Positions 1-8,090 of a DNA stretch of 64,000 nt are shown in pieces (within the stretch, counting starts at the first letter, position 1; every line of letters begins with the position of its first letter). The position numbers were made by a program, and so were the translations under genes. The stretch covers positions 2,480,001 to 2,544,000 of the forward strand of contig NZ_CP012371.1 of assembly GCF_000619905.2 (NCBI RefSeq), written 5' to 3'. Origin of the DNA: Nitrosospira briensis C-128. Lineage in GTDB: Bacteria; Pseudomonadota; Gammaproteobacteria; Burkholderiales; Nitrosomonadaceae. The notes under the pieces were generated by a model. That model did not search any database and had not been told where the DNA came from. It worked only from the letters and a program-made list of their open reading frames with translations.

Positions 1-136
1 CGGATTGAAACGTCAGCATTTTTGGGCGAGAGTTCGATGACGCAATGAAATTAGACGCGACTCTATAATAGTCATGCATGGCAATAGTTAGAGAAAATTC
101 TCATACGGCGCAATGCGTTTCGCTTATTGTCGTATA

Positions 137-415
137 TGGACACCTCCCGTTTTGCAAGCAACCCGTGTTGATGGTTTTGGTTCAACTGCTTCCGTATATC
201 CGGCTTCCTGTTGGGTAGCGAGGTACCTGAGCCATGATGGAATTCGCGCGTAAGTCTCAAATCGCCCTAGCGGCTTTGTCGATTGTTGCTTCGCCAGTGA
301 GCCAACACAATAAGCTGAGTCACTTACGCCGGTCTGACCTGTTTGCCATCAATTCGTTTTGCTACGCAATCGTTGTTTGATGTCTCCTGCTAAACTTTCC
401 TGGAACTGCCTGCTG
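137..415 (-). ncRNA. Candidate bridge-RNA region of the IS1111-type element
   Basis: This 279-bp stretch lies downstream of the transposase stop and inside the inverted repeats, and holds no convincing coding sequence. In IS110-family elements a structured bridge RNA specifies target and donor DNA; in the IS1111 group it is encoded on the transposase 3' side. The assignment rests on position and length only; I did not fold the RNA. Confidence 0.4.
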
Positions 416-1432
416 TTATACCGCTGTTCGATACGTTTCCTCACGGCTCAGGATTGACCATGCAATACGGGCGTTCTTGTTCGCCAGTGCCACCGTCGCG
501 ATGTTTTTGTTGCGTCGTTTCGCCAGCCCCGTCACCCAGCGGCTACGGGCGTCTTCCTTGTTCTCCGCCGCCTTGAGCGCCGCTCGTGCGCCGTGTATCA
601 GCAACATGCGTACGTATTTATCGCCGCGTTTGCTGATGCGCCCCAATTGGCTCTTGCCGCCACTGGAATGCTGGCTTGGCGTCAATCCCAGCCAGGCTGC
701 CATGTCCCGGCCTTTGCAAAACTGTTTTCCGTTACCTACCGCAGACACCAGGGCGCTGGCGACGACCGGACCAATTCCTTCTACGCGCAGGAGCCGTTGG
801 ATGCGTTCGTCTTCCCGCGCCCTCTGGGCAATGCGGGCATCGTATTCTTTGATGTTGTCATCCAGCTTGCGCAATTCTTCCCCCAGCAGGCAGAGCAGTC
901 GGCGGAAATCACTCAGCAGGCCATTCTCGCCATCTTCCAGCAGTTCGGGTATGGCTCGGCGCAATCTCGTCAGGGAGGCGGGAAGTACAATGCCGAATTC
1001 ACCGAGCAAGCCGCGTATCTCATTGCTGAGTGCCGTGCGTGCCTTGATGAGCCGGGCGCGAATTCGGTGTTCCGCTTGCATTACTTGTTGTTCCACGCTC
1101 TTGACCTGAACAAAGCGCATGCTGGGACGGCTTACGGCTTCACAGATCGCTTCGGCATCATGCGCGTCGTTCTTGCCGCTCTTGACGTAGGGCTTGACGA
1201 ATTGCGGCGACATCAGGCGTGCGTCGTGTCCCATCTCGCCCAACTCACGTGCCCAGTAGTGGGCACTGCCGCAGGCTTCCATGCCGATCAAAGTCGGCGC
1301 CAGCTTGCGGAAGTACGACAGCATCTGACCGCGCCGTAGCTGTTTCTTTACTACTGCCTTGCCGTGATGATCAACACCGTGAATCTGAAATACTTGCTTT
1401 GCCAAGTCTATGCCAATACAGGTAACATCCAT
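416..1432 (-). CDS. IS110/IS1111-family transposase (DEDD recombinase)
   Basis: 338-residue transposase of the IS110 family, which moves its element by RNA-guided recombination. The N-terminal RuvC-like DEDD domain is visible: IGIDLAKQVF with the first Asp near residue 9, GMEACGS with the Glu near 51, and KNDAHDAEAI with the Asp pair near 90. The C-terminal Transposase_20 half carries the IEGIGPVVASALV helix-hairpin-helix-like stretch and SSGGK, which holds the family's catalytic Ser. Length and domain order are normal and no internal stop is seen, so the copy may be active. The plus-strand ORFs of 210 and 248 codons across it are shadows. Confidence 0.93.
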   Translation of the reverse strand: MDVTCIGIDLAKQVFQIHGVDHHGKAVVKKQLRRGQMLSYFRKLAPTLIGMEACGSAHYWARELGEMGHDARLMSPQFVKPYVKSGKNDAHDAEAICEAVSRPSMRFVQVKSVEQQVMQAEHRIRARLIKARTALSNEIRGLLGEFGIVLPASLTRLRRAIPELLEDGENGLLSDFRRLLCLLGEELRKLDDNIKEYDARIAQRAREDERIQRLLRVEGIGPVVASALVSAVGNGKQFCKGRDMAAWLGLTPSQHSSGGKSQLGRISKRGDKYVRMLLIHGARAALKAAENKEDARSRWVTGLAKRRNKNIATVALANKNARIAWSILSREETYRTAV

Positions 1433-1519
1433 TTCACACCTCCTCCTTCGACTGATTGGTTGGAATCTTCAGTCTGGCACATTACGATGCCGTTTAGGTA
1501 GGAGGTGTCCATTCCATTG

Positions 1520-1551
1520 CCCTACGTCTTACGCGCCCTACGTCTTACGCG
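1520..1551. repeat. 16-bp perfect tandem duplication beside the IS end
   Basis: CCCTACGTCTTACGCG occurs twice head to tail (1520-1535 and 1536-1551), starting 9 bp outside the right inverted repeat of the IS1111-type element. It may be an insertion footprint or part of the target; function unknown. Confidence 0.75.
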
Positions 1552-1600
1552 CGTTGACATTTATAACGCTTAAGAAGACTGATTGCTCCGCTTCAGAATC

Positions 1601-2062
1601 TCAGACGTTTTCGCCATCAATATAGAACCACTGCCCGGCTTCGCGCACAAAACGGCTGATTTCATGCAAACGATGCGCCCGACCGTCCACCTTATAGCGC
1701 GCCACAAATTCTACCATCGTGTTATCCGGCTCTAGCTGTTCATGACGCCTCACTTCCAGCCCCAGCCATTTGCAGCGCGCGCTGTGTGGTTTGTTTGCAA
1801 GTTCAAGTGAAGCGGGACGTGTACTGTGATGCCAAGTCCTCAGCAGATAATCTTCACGACCGAGGGTATAGGCAGTGTAGCGTGAGCGCATCAATGCTTC
1901 TGCAGTGGGAGCCGCTTCGCCATCATCCAGATAGCGGCCGCAGCAGCCGACGTATGTTTTGTTGCGGTCCGATAAAGGGGAGCGCCGCCGGGTTCCCACC
2001 GGTTTCGCCGTTTCCTCTGCGCAGCCGCACGGGCAGCACATCGTTTTCGCGTCTATATCCAT
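1601..2062 (-). CDS. YchJ family (UPF0225) protein
   Basis: Small cytoplasmic protein of the YchJ/UPF0225 family, built from an N-terminal SEC-C-like cysteine motif and an NTF2-like fold. Visible landmarks are CCPCGC near the N-terminus, a second cysteine pair in YVGCCGRYL, and the family block ALMRSRYTAYTLGREDYLLRTW followed by WLGLEV and FVARYK. The biochemical role of the family is not established. The frame is open a little further upstream from a TTG, but the ATG at 2062 is preferred; a second ATG eight codons on is also possible. It is monocistronic, followed downstream by the tandem repeat and the IS element. Confidence 0.85.
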   Translation of the reverse strand: MDIDAKTMCCPCGCAEETAKPVGTRRRSPLSDRNKTYVGCCGRYLDDGEAAPTAEALMRSRYTAYTLGREDYLLRTWHHSTRPASLELANKPHSARCKWLGLEVRRHEQLEPDNTMVEFVARYKVDGRAHRLHEISRFVREAGQWFYIDGENV

Positions 2063-2140
2063 ATCCACAGAAAGCTGCAAGATTTGGCTGAACTTCTCAA
2101 ATTATTTTTTTAGCCACAACATGAACACATGGGAACAACG

Positions 2141-3142
2141 TTACGCCTGCCACAGTGGCGGCTCATCCATCAGCGCGATCTGTTCGCGCAACTCAAGGAT
2201 GCGATCCTGCCAATAGCGCTGGGTGTTGAACCACGGGAACGCCTGCTTGAAGGCGGGATCATCCCAGCGCTGCGCGAGCCACGCCGCATAATGGATCAGG
2301 CGCAGCGTGCGTAGCGCCTCGACCAGATGCAATTCGCGTTGGTCGAAATCGCAAAAATCCTCATATCCGGCCAACACGTCGCTCAATTGCCGTACCATGT
2401 CGGAGCGGTCCCCCGACAATAACATCCACAGGTCCTGCACCGCAGGCGCCATGCGGCTGTCATCAAAATCCACAAAGTGCGGACCGTCGTCCGTCCAAAG
2501 CACATTGCCCGCATGACAGTCACCATGCAGGCGCAAGGCGCTCACTTCACCCGCGCGCGCAAAGCAGTGGCTGACGCCATCCAGTGCCTGATTCACCGCA
2601 CTGCGATAGGCTGCATTGAGATCAGCCGGAATGAATTCATGCGTCAGCAGATAGTCCCGCGGTTGTTCGCCGAAGCTGGCTATATCCAGTGAGGGACGTT
2701 CGCGAAACGGCTTGAGTGCGCCAATGGCGTGTATGCGTCCGAGGAATCGCCCCATCCATTCCAGCGTGTGGCGGTTTTCCAGTTCGGGCGCACGGCCGCC
2801 ATGTTTTGGAAAAACAGCGAAGCGGAATCCTTCGAAATTATGCAGGGTTTTTCCATTCAGCACCAGCGCGGGCACGACAGGGATTTCGCGCTCGGCCAAC
2901 TCCTGAACGAAGGCGTGTTCTTCCAATATTGCGGCATCCGTCCAGCGTTCGGGGCGATAAAATTTTGCCACCAGCGGCGCGCTCTCTTCCATGCCGATCT
3001 GGTAGACACGGTTCTCGTAGCTGTTGAGCGCCAACAGGCGGCCATCGCTGCGGAAGCCCACGCTTTCCAGCGCGTTCAACACACAATCGGGAGGGAGTGT
3101 AGAAAAATTTTGGGGCGGTTTACTCGTTTTTATCACTGCCAA
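2141..3142 (-). CDS. srkA: Stress response kinase A (SrkA/YihE-like Ser/Thr kinase)
   Basis: Aminoglycoside-phosphotransferase-fold protein kinase of the SrkA/YihE family, which in E. coli counters programmed cell death under envelope and oxidative stress. Family blocks are LNSYENRVYQIG, the Lys in VAKFYRPERW, HGDCHAGNVLW (catalytic loop) and FVDFDDSRMAPAVQDLW (metal-binding Asp and downstream). The length of 333 residues is close to the ~328 of E. coli SrkA. The longest frame begins with TTG at 3142 and a GTG two codons later is an alternative; neither has a strong ribosome binding site. No operon partner is evident. Confidence 0.9.
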   Translation of the reverse strand: MAVIKTSKPPQNFSTLPPDCVLNALESVGFRSDGRLLALNSYENRVYQIGMEESAPLVAKFYRPERWTDAAILEEHAFVQELAEREIPVVPALVLNGKTLHNFEGFRFAVFPKHGGRAPELENRHTLEWMGRFLGRIHAIGALKPFRERPSLDIASFGEQPRDYLLTHEFIPADLNAAYRSAVNQALDGVSHCFARAGEVSALRLHGDCHAGNVLWTDDGPHFVDFDDSRMAPAVQDLWMLLSGDRSDMVRQLSDVLAGYEDFCDFDQRELHLVEALRTLRLIHYAAWLAQRWDDPAFKQAFPWFNTQRYWQDRILELREQIALMDEPPLWQA

Positions 3143-4002
3143 TCACTCTAGACGAGACGGTGCCGGTTTTCTTTTTTTACGGGGCGGGAGTTGTACTGTC
3201 AGTTTTTCAAATCGGAAGGACTATACCGTAAACGACTGGTGAGTGGCTACTTGCGGTATTCGTATTCGGGAGTGAAATAATGTGTCTGACCCTGAGGGCC
3301 TCCCCGGTTGCTTGAGGTCGAGAACCGATGGATATTCAGGCGTCTATCGAGGAAAGCTCCATAAAACTTTAGATACTGGTGCCCTGCGCGGGCTTGTCGG
3401 TCGGGAGATGGCGGGTCCACACCAAGGCCATGAGCCCATGCATACTGGGCCAGGTTGGCGAATTTCGGCCCCTGGCGTGCTCGAACCGCTTTCAAAAATC
3501 CGGTTTGCTTTCTTTTCAAAATACAAACCTGCGGCTTGAATTTACGCTACATGGCTGATATGAGACGAGGTATGCCGATATCGGATTCTCATGCGTCGTT
3601 GTTCTTTGATTCAACAAATTTTTTGCTTTAAACCCAGATAATTCATTAGGACGCGAGATGATGACGAGGCAGGTTGCGAGACAGTTTTGCCGGTTGAGAG
3701 AAATCCATAGCCTGGTCTATGGACGCCGCGCAGGTAGCAAGAATGGCGGCGAAAATGGCCGCAAACTGACCGCCAGCACTCGCATAGGCTCGCAGACCGC
3801 CTAATGAATTATCTGGGTTCAATAAACCTTTGCCCAACCTTTTCTCTTACGGCGCCATGGAGATCATATCGCCTCCGAGCGATAGCGCATACCTAAAAAA
3901 TATCATCTGTGCCAAGCAGGTAGCCTGATCATCGCTGTGCGGTTTACCATTGCTATATAGTCAACCTGTACGGCCAACTGCTTCTTCATTGGAGTCAAAT
4001 AA
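3143..4002. other. Intergenic region without a supported gene (contains a MITE)
   Basis: 860 bp between srkA and the SDR gene. A 90-codon minus-strand frame (3247-3519) has no recognisable family or convincing start. The only clear structure is the 189-bp inverted-repeat element at 3631-3819. The last ~100 bp should hold the SDR promoter. Confidence 0.5.
3631..3819. repeat. MITE-like element with 20-bp perfect terminal inverted repeats
   Basis: AACCCAGATAATTCATTAGG at 3631-3650 is perfectly complementary to 3800-3819. The 149-bp interior has no transposase. This is the layout of a miniature inverted-repeat transposable element or deleted IS; no clear target duplication is seen. Confidence 0.8.
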
Positions 4003-4704
4003 ATGGATAAAGGTGTTTGTGTGATTGTCGGTGCGGGTCCTGGTAACGGCGCTGCTATGGGCGCGCGGTTTGCGGAGGATGGCTATCGGGTGGCGCTTTG
4101 CGCCCGCAATAAAGAGAAGCTGAATAAAATCGCCGGGAAGATAAAGGGTTCCCGTGCATTTCAGTACGATGTCAAGGATACGGAAACCTCATCCGAGGTT
4201 TTTGCGCAGATCCGCCAGCAGTTCGGCCCGGTGGATGTTTTAATATACAACGCTGGTGCAGGCGCATTTCAAAATATAGATGACGCGACACTGGAAAGTT
4301 TTCAGGACGCTTGGGAAGTCAATTGCCGCGGGCTGTTCCAGACCGTAAAAGAAGTGCTTCCCGATATGCGCGCTGCGGGAACCGGGAATATAGTCATTAT
4401 CGGCGCGACCGCATCAATTAAAGGCGGCGCCAACTTCGCTCCTTTTGCGTCTGCAAAAGCGGGTCAGCGCGGCCTCGCGCAATCATTGGCGCGGTATCTC
4501 GGCCCTGAAAGGATTCATGTCAGCTACGTGATTCTCGACGGTATCCTGAATTTGCAGCGAACCCGGCAGCACATGGAAGGCAAGCCTGATGAATTCTTCA
4601 TGGAGCCCTCTCAGATAGCGGAAGCCGTTTACTTTCTCACACAACAGCAATCACAGGCCTGGACATTCGAGCTTGATCTTCGGCCTTTCGGAGAGAAATG
4701 GTAA
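4003..4704 (+). CDS. SDR-family NAD(P)-binding protein with substituted catalytic Tyr
   Basis: Classical-length (233 aa) short-chain dehydrogenase/reductase. A glycine-rich nucleotide loop, VGAGPGNGAAMG, sits at residues ~9-20, an NAG motif in IYNAGAGAF near 85, and a Ser in IIGATAS near 130. The YxxxK catalytic motif reads FASAK, so Tyr is replaced by Phe while Lys is kept. This would impair normal SDR chemistry; the protein may be a non-enzymatic binder or use another acid. The start ATG is preceded by ATTGGAGTCAAATAA, a plausible ribosome binding site. Substrate unknown; it stands alone in orientation. Confidence 0.85.
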   Translation: MDKGVCVIVGAGPGNGAAMGARFAEDGYRVALCARNKEKLNKIAGKIKGSRAFQYDVKDTETSSEVFAQIRQQFGPVDVLIYNAGAGAFQNIDDATLESFQDAWEVNCRGLFQTVKEVLPDMRAAGTGNIVIIGATASIKGGANFAPFASAKAGQRGLAQSLARYLGPERIHVSYVILDGILNLQRTRQHMEGKPDEFFMEPSQIAEAVYFLTQQQSQAWTFELDLRPFGEKW

Positions 4705-4821
4705 AAGGGGATTGCTCGATTAGAGCGAAAGGCAGCAGCAGGTTTATGGGGCGCAACGGGAGGAAGCAGGGAATTATAACGGCGTAGCGATCATGCCCGG
4801 CGGATCGAAACCGCTCACCAT

Positions 4822-5379
4822 TTACCATGTGCCACTCAATAGCTTCTCTGCCCAAAACAGACCGGAAACCGTTTTATTGTCGGATATTTTTCCCGTTTTT
4901 ACCCACTCCAGCGCCGTCGGTAATCCTAAGGTGAGCACCTCCAGATGCTCGCCGTCATCCAGGCTTGCGCCCTTGAAGGTGAGACCTTCCGCAAAGTAAT
5001 AGATCAACTTCTCGTCCGAATAACCGATACAAGGGTGCAAGGTGGCGATATAACGCCAGTTTTCCGCCGTGTAACCTGTTTCCTCCAGTAGTTCCCGTTG
5101 AGCGCACTTAAGCGGGTCTTCGCCAGCATCGATTTTTCCGGCAGGCAGCTCATAAAACTCCCGCTGCAGGGGATAGCGATACTGGCGTTCCAGCACCAAC
5201 TCGCCATTGTCGAGCAACGGTATGATGACTACTGCGCCGGGATGCTTGATGTATTCGCGTACTGCGACTTTGCCGTCAGGCAGCCGGGCTTGATCCGCTC
5301 GCACATGGAGAAGCTTGCCATCGTACACATTCTCGCTGCTGAGTGTTGTTTCCGTAAGATCGAGGTGTGGTTTGGGCAT
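4822..5379 (-). CDS. nudF: NUDIX hydrolase, ADP-ribose pyrophosphatase type
   Basis: 185-residue NUDIX hydrolase that most resembles ADP-ribose pyrophosphatases (ADP-ribose to AMP plus ribose 5-phosphate). The Nudix box is complete: GKIDAGEDPLKCAQ followed by RELLEETGY, matching GX5EX7REUXEEXGU at about residues 82-104. The upstream block VVIIPLLDNGELVLERQYRYP is typical of NudF proteins. It begins 53 bp after the phoR stop on the same strand, so it may be cotranscribed with the Pho genes. The substrate is inferred from family resemblance, and other nucleoside-diphosphate sugars are possible. Confidence 0.88.
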   Translation of the reverse strand: MPKPHLDLTETTLSSENVYDGKLLHVRADQARLPDGKVAVREYIKHPGAVVIIPLLDNGELVLERQYRYPLQREFYELPAGKIDAGEDPLKCAQRELLEETGYTAENWRYIATLHPCIGYSDEKLIYYFAEGLTFKGASLDDGEHLEVLTLGLPTALEWVKTGKISDNKTVSGLFWAEKLLSGTW

Positions 5380-5432
5380 AAAAGCAACCTTGAAAACAAA
5401 TGAGCTGGAAAATAAGCAGTCAACTACCAGAT

Positions 5433-6800
5433 TCAGGATGACGGGTTCGTTTCATCCGGAGGGCTATATGCTTGCGCTACCGGCGATTTAGCCGCCTCCT
5501 GTTCAATCAGCCTCTCGGATGGGAACCATGCACTGAAAAGGCTACCTTTGCCGAGTTCGCTGACGATATCAAGTTTCGCATGATGGCAAGTCAGCACATG
5601 CTTGACAATGGCGAGGCCCAGTCCGGTACCCCCCGTTTCACGCGAACGCCCATGGTCAACCCGATAGAATCGTTCCGTAAGACGCGGGATATGTTGGGGT
5701 TCAATGCCCATGCCGCTGTCCTGAACGGAAAATACGCCTTGTCCATCGTGCATTGCCCAGTTCAAAGAGATATCCCCCCCGCCAGGGGTATAGCGGATGG
5801 CGTTGCTGATAAGGTTACCGAAAGCGCTGCGCAATTCGTCCGTGTTACCCAATAATTTCGTGCCGGTATCGAGATTGAGGCTGATGCGGTGGCGCCCGGC
5901 ACTCAAGGATTGTGCTTCATCATAAAGCTTCCGTAACATTTCGGGAACATCGACGTTTCCTTCCCGGGCCATGTTTTCCGTATCTTCCAGCCGCGACAGC
6001 GTCAACAGGTCTTCCACCAGACTTTGCATTCGCCTGGTTTGATCGGTCATCAGCGCCAGCGCCCATTTGCGTGTTTCAGGATCTGAATGACCTTCTTCCG
6101 ACAGTGTTTCGAGAAATCCACCAACCACCGTCAGCGGCGTGCGTAGTTCGTGCGACACGTTGGCGACGAAATCCCGGCGCATGGTCTGGATTCTTTCAAA
6201 GCGCGTCACATCACGGCTGAGCAGCAGTTTCTGTTTATCGCCATAGGGCACGAGCTGTAGCGAAAGAGTCAGTCCCTGATGCCGGGACTGCTTGATTATC
6301 AGTGGTTCCGCGTAATTTTGGGCGGCAAGGTATTTAGTGAATTGAGTTTGACGCATCAGATGGGTAATATGCTGACCCGTATCAACACCTGCATTGATGC
6401 CCAGATGTTTCTCTGCTACGGGGTTGCACCATTCGATGCGGTCTATCTCATCCATGATTACCACGCCTTCCGGCATCGCCGAGGTGGCGCGTCGCAGAAG
6501 TTCCAGCGCGGAGCTGATTTGCCGATGTTTCTGGCTTTGGTCACGCTTCAGGCGAGTCAAGCGTGCAAACACATCTCCCCATCTTCCGAAACCGGCAGGT
6601 AATCTGGATTCTTCAGTCTGAAGCCATTTGTCGAGTATCGTCAATTGACGCCAGTGATAAATGACCAGCAGCAGCAGCGCGACATTATAGAGGGCTAATG
6701 TCGCGAGAGTACCCAGCATTGTCAGGAGTAGCCCGGTTACAACCGTAATCAGGACCAGGTTGGCCCCATGCTCCCGGAAACGTTCCCAGAAACTGGACAC
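5433..6800 (-). CDS. phoR: Phosphate regulon sensor histidine kinase PhoR
   Basis: Membrane-bound sensor kinase for the phosphate starvation response, partner of PhoB. Two closely spaced N-terminal hydrophobic segments (residues ~14-50) are followed by a PAS domain (~95-190, MPEGVVIMDEIDRIEWCNP), the H-box FVANVSHELRTPLTVVGGF with the phosphorylated His near 218, and a complete HATPase domain (N-box NLISNAIRYTPGGG, G1 DSGMGI, F-box ERFYRVD, G2 GGTGLGLAIV). Its 455 aa are normal for the family. The start is GTG at 6800. Its stop codon lies inside a copy of the CAACTACC repeat that also borders the phoB-phoR gap. Confidence 0.95.
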   Translation of the reverse strand: MSSFWERFREHGANLVLITVVTGLLLTMLGTLATLALYNVALLLLVIYHWRQLTILDKWLQTEESRLPAGFGRWGDVFARLTRLKRDQSQKHRQISSALELLRRATSAMPEGVVIMDEIDRIEWCNPVAEKHLGINAGVDTGQHITHLMRQTQFTKYLAAQNYAEPLIIKQSRHQGLTLSLQLVPYGDKQKLLLSRDVTRFERIQTMRRDFVANVSHELRTPLTVVGGFLETLSEEGHSDPETRKWALALMTDQTRRMQSLVEDLLTLSRLEDTENMAREGNVDVPEMLRKLYDEAQSLSAGRHRISLNLDTGTKLLGNTDELRSAFGNLISNAIRYTPGGGDISLNWAMHDGQGVFSVQDSGMGIEPQHIPRLTERFYRVDHGRSRETGGTGLGLAIVKHVLTCHHAKLDIVSELGKGSLFSAWFPSERLIEQEAAKSPVAQAYSPPDETNPSS

Positions 6801-6830
6801 GTAAGCTATTTGGAAGAATAAAGCGGGATC

Positions 6831-7227
6831 ATTATCCTAAATCCGATAGTTGGACGGGGTGAAGTGTACGGTTTTTGGGGTGCAGGGCAAGGCGCAACGA
6901 CGCGGAATACGACCGCGCAGGGGCGGAGCAGTGCCTTCCGCAGGAAGGTGCGACCCCGAAGCGGGATGCGGGCGCCCGCTTGCGTGTGGAACGCGATCGC
7001 GGCATCTCCTGCGCTGCCCGATCCCCGCTTCGCGGGGCCCCTCGGACGACGCTTCGGGGCGCCGTTCCATTCCAAGAAGTTGCAACGCAGCCATGTGCTG
7101 CAAAAACTGTGCAATTCACCCCGTAGCGACCTTACCCACAAGGTGAGTGTCAAATAATATGAAATGTTGTTATTAATCATAATACTGATCTATTAAATAA
7201 GCGGTCAACTACCGGATTTAGGATTAT
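6831..7227. repeat. Nested inverted-repeat element between phoB and phoR
   Basis: The 435-bp phoB-phoR gap holds two nested inverted repeats. The outer arms are 6831-6852 and 7206-7227 (TCCTAAATCCG/AGTAGTTG type, 20 of 22 matching); the inner arms are 6854-6876 and 7102-7124 (ACGGGGTGAA type, 20 of 23 matching). The interior is very GC-rich and lacks a transposase. A copy of the outer arm recurs at about 5411-5436 over the phoR stop. The ORFs of 83-124 codons here occur in several overlapping frames and are not credible genes. Confidence 0.75.
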
Positions 7228-7235
7228 TCCAGGGA

Positions 7236-7940
7236 TCACCCCATGCTCGCCGTCAGCACCGCGGAAAGTCGATAGCCCGATCCCCTCACCGTTTGCACCA
7301 GTCCATCCTTACTGACTGTCTCCAATGCCTTGCGTAGTCGGCGGATGTGCACATCCACAGTTCGGTCCTCTACAAATACATGATCTCCCCATACCTGATC
7401 GAGCAACTGCGAACGGCTGTATACTCGCTCGGCGTGAGTCATCAGAAAATGCAGCAACCGGAATTCGGTAGGACCCAGCACTACTTCATTGCCGTCGGCA
7501 GTTACGCGATGAGCAGCCGAGTCGAGGTGCAGTCCACCGATCTCGACCATATCGTCGGCCGCTTCGGGCGAGCGCCGCCGTAGCACCGCCTTGATTCTCG
7601 CGAGCATCTCACGCGGAGAGAAAGGCTTGGTAATGTAATCGTCGGCGCCGATCTCCAGCCCCGCCACCTTATCGCCTTCTTCTGCGCGAGCCGTAAGCAT
7701 GATGATAGGAATTGTTTTAGTGCGCGCGGTGCGCCGCAGCACGCGGGCGAATTCGATTCCGCTCATTCCCGGCAGCATCCAGTCGAGCAGCACCAGATCC
7801 GGTAGCGCATCATTGATGATTTCCATGGCTTCTTCCGCATTTCGTGCGGAAAAAACGATATGTCTGGCTTGCCGCAAACTATATGAGATTAAATCCTGGA
7901 TCGCTGGTTCATCTTCAACCACCAGTATTGTCGCTGCCAT
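7236..7940 (-). CDS. phoB: Phosphate regulon response regulator PhoB
   Basis: OmpR-family response regulator that activates phosphate-starvation genes at Pho boxes. The receiver domain (residues 1-~120) has the acidic pair in VVEDEP, the phosphorylated Asp in VLLDWMLPG near 54, and the conserved Lys in ITKPFSP near 106. The C-terminal winged helix (~135-228) includes PTEFRLLHFLM, SRSQLLDQVWG and RTVDVHIRRLRKAL. The ATG at 7940 is chosen because it gives the usual 234 aa and follows an AGAAGGAA ribosome binding site; the frame runs 47 codons further upstream. phoR follows after an unusually long 435-bp gap. Confidence 0.95.
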   Translation of the reverse strand: MAATILVVEDEPAIQDLISYSLRQARHIVFSARNAEEAMEIINDALPDLVLLDWMLPGMSGIEFARVLRRTARTKTIPIIMLTARAEEGDKVAGLEIGADDYITKPFSPREMLARIKAVLRRRSPEAADDMVEIGGLHLDSAAHRVTADGNEVVLGPTEFRLLHFLMTHAERVYSRSQLLDQVWGDHVFVEDRTVDVHIRRLRKALETVSKDGLVQTVRGSGYRLSAVLTASMG

Positions 7941-8090
7941 CGGCACATTCCTTCTATTCGTGATTATTTCTCTTCGATTTTGATTGTCCTTATATTGCGA
8001 TGATATGTAAACAATATTGCGGTTTCGTGACACTTGCATCCTCCCCTTGCCGAATGCAGAGCGTTTTCCAGGTCCTGCCACGCGCCAGTT

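Larger units (their letters stand above)
137..1511 (-). mobile_element. IS110-family insertion sequence, IS1111 group
   Basis: An 11-bp perfect inverted repeat (TGGACACCTCC at 137-147 and its complement at 1501-1511) brackets a single transposase gene. Short subterminal inverted repeats are typical of the IS1111 subgroup, whereas IS110 proper lacks them. About 70 bp separate the right repeat from the transposase start and about 280 bp lie beyond its stop, the asymmetry expected for an IS1111-type element. The true ends may lie a few bases outside the repeats. Confidence 0.8.

Noticed and set aside
1-60. Possible C-terminal end of a CDS at the window edge (frame 1, 15 codons then TGA)
   Set aside because: Too short to distinguish from chance and no recognisable family.
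477-1339. Two long plus-strand ORFs (210 and 248 codons) opposite the IS transposase
   Set aside because: They are antisense to a complete IS110-family transposase, have no recognisable motifs and arise from its codon bias.
3247-3519. 90-codon minus-strand ORF after srkA
   Set aside because: No family recognised, overlapping ORFs in other frames on both strands, no clear ribosome binding site; coding status cannot be supported.
6806-7180. Cluster of ORFs (83-124 codons) on both strands between phoB and phoR
   Set aside because: All lie in a GC-rich inverted-repeat element; several frames are open at once because stops are rare there.
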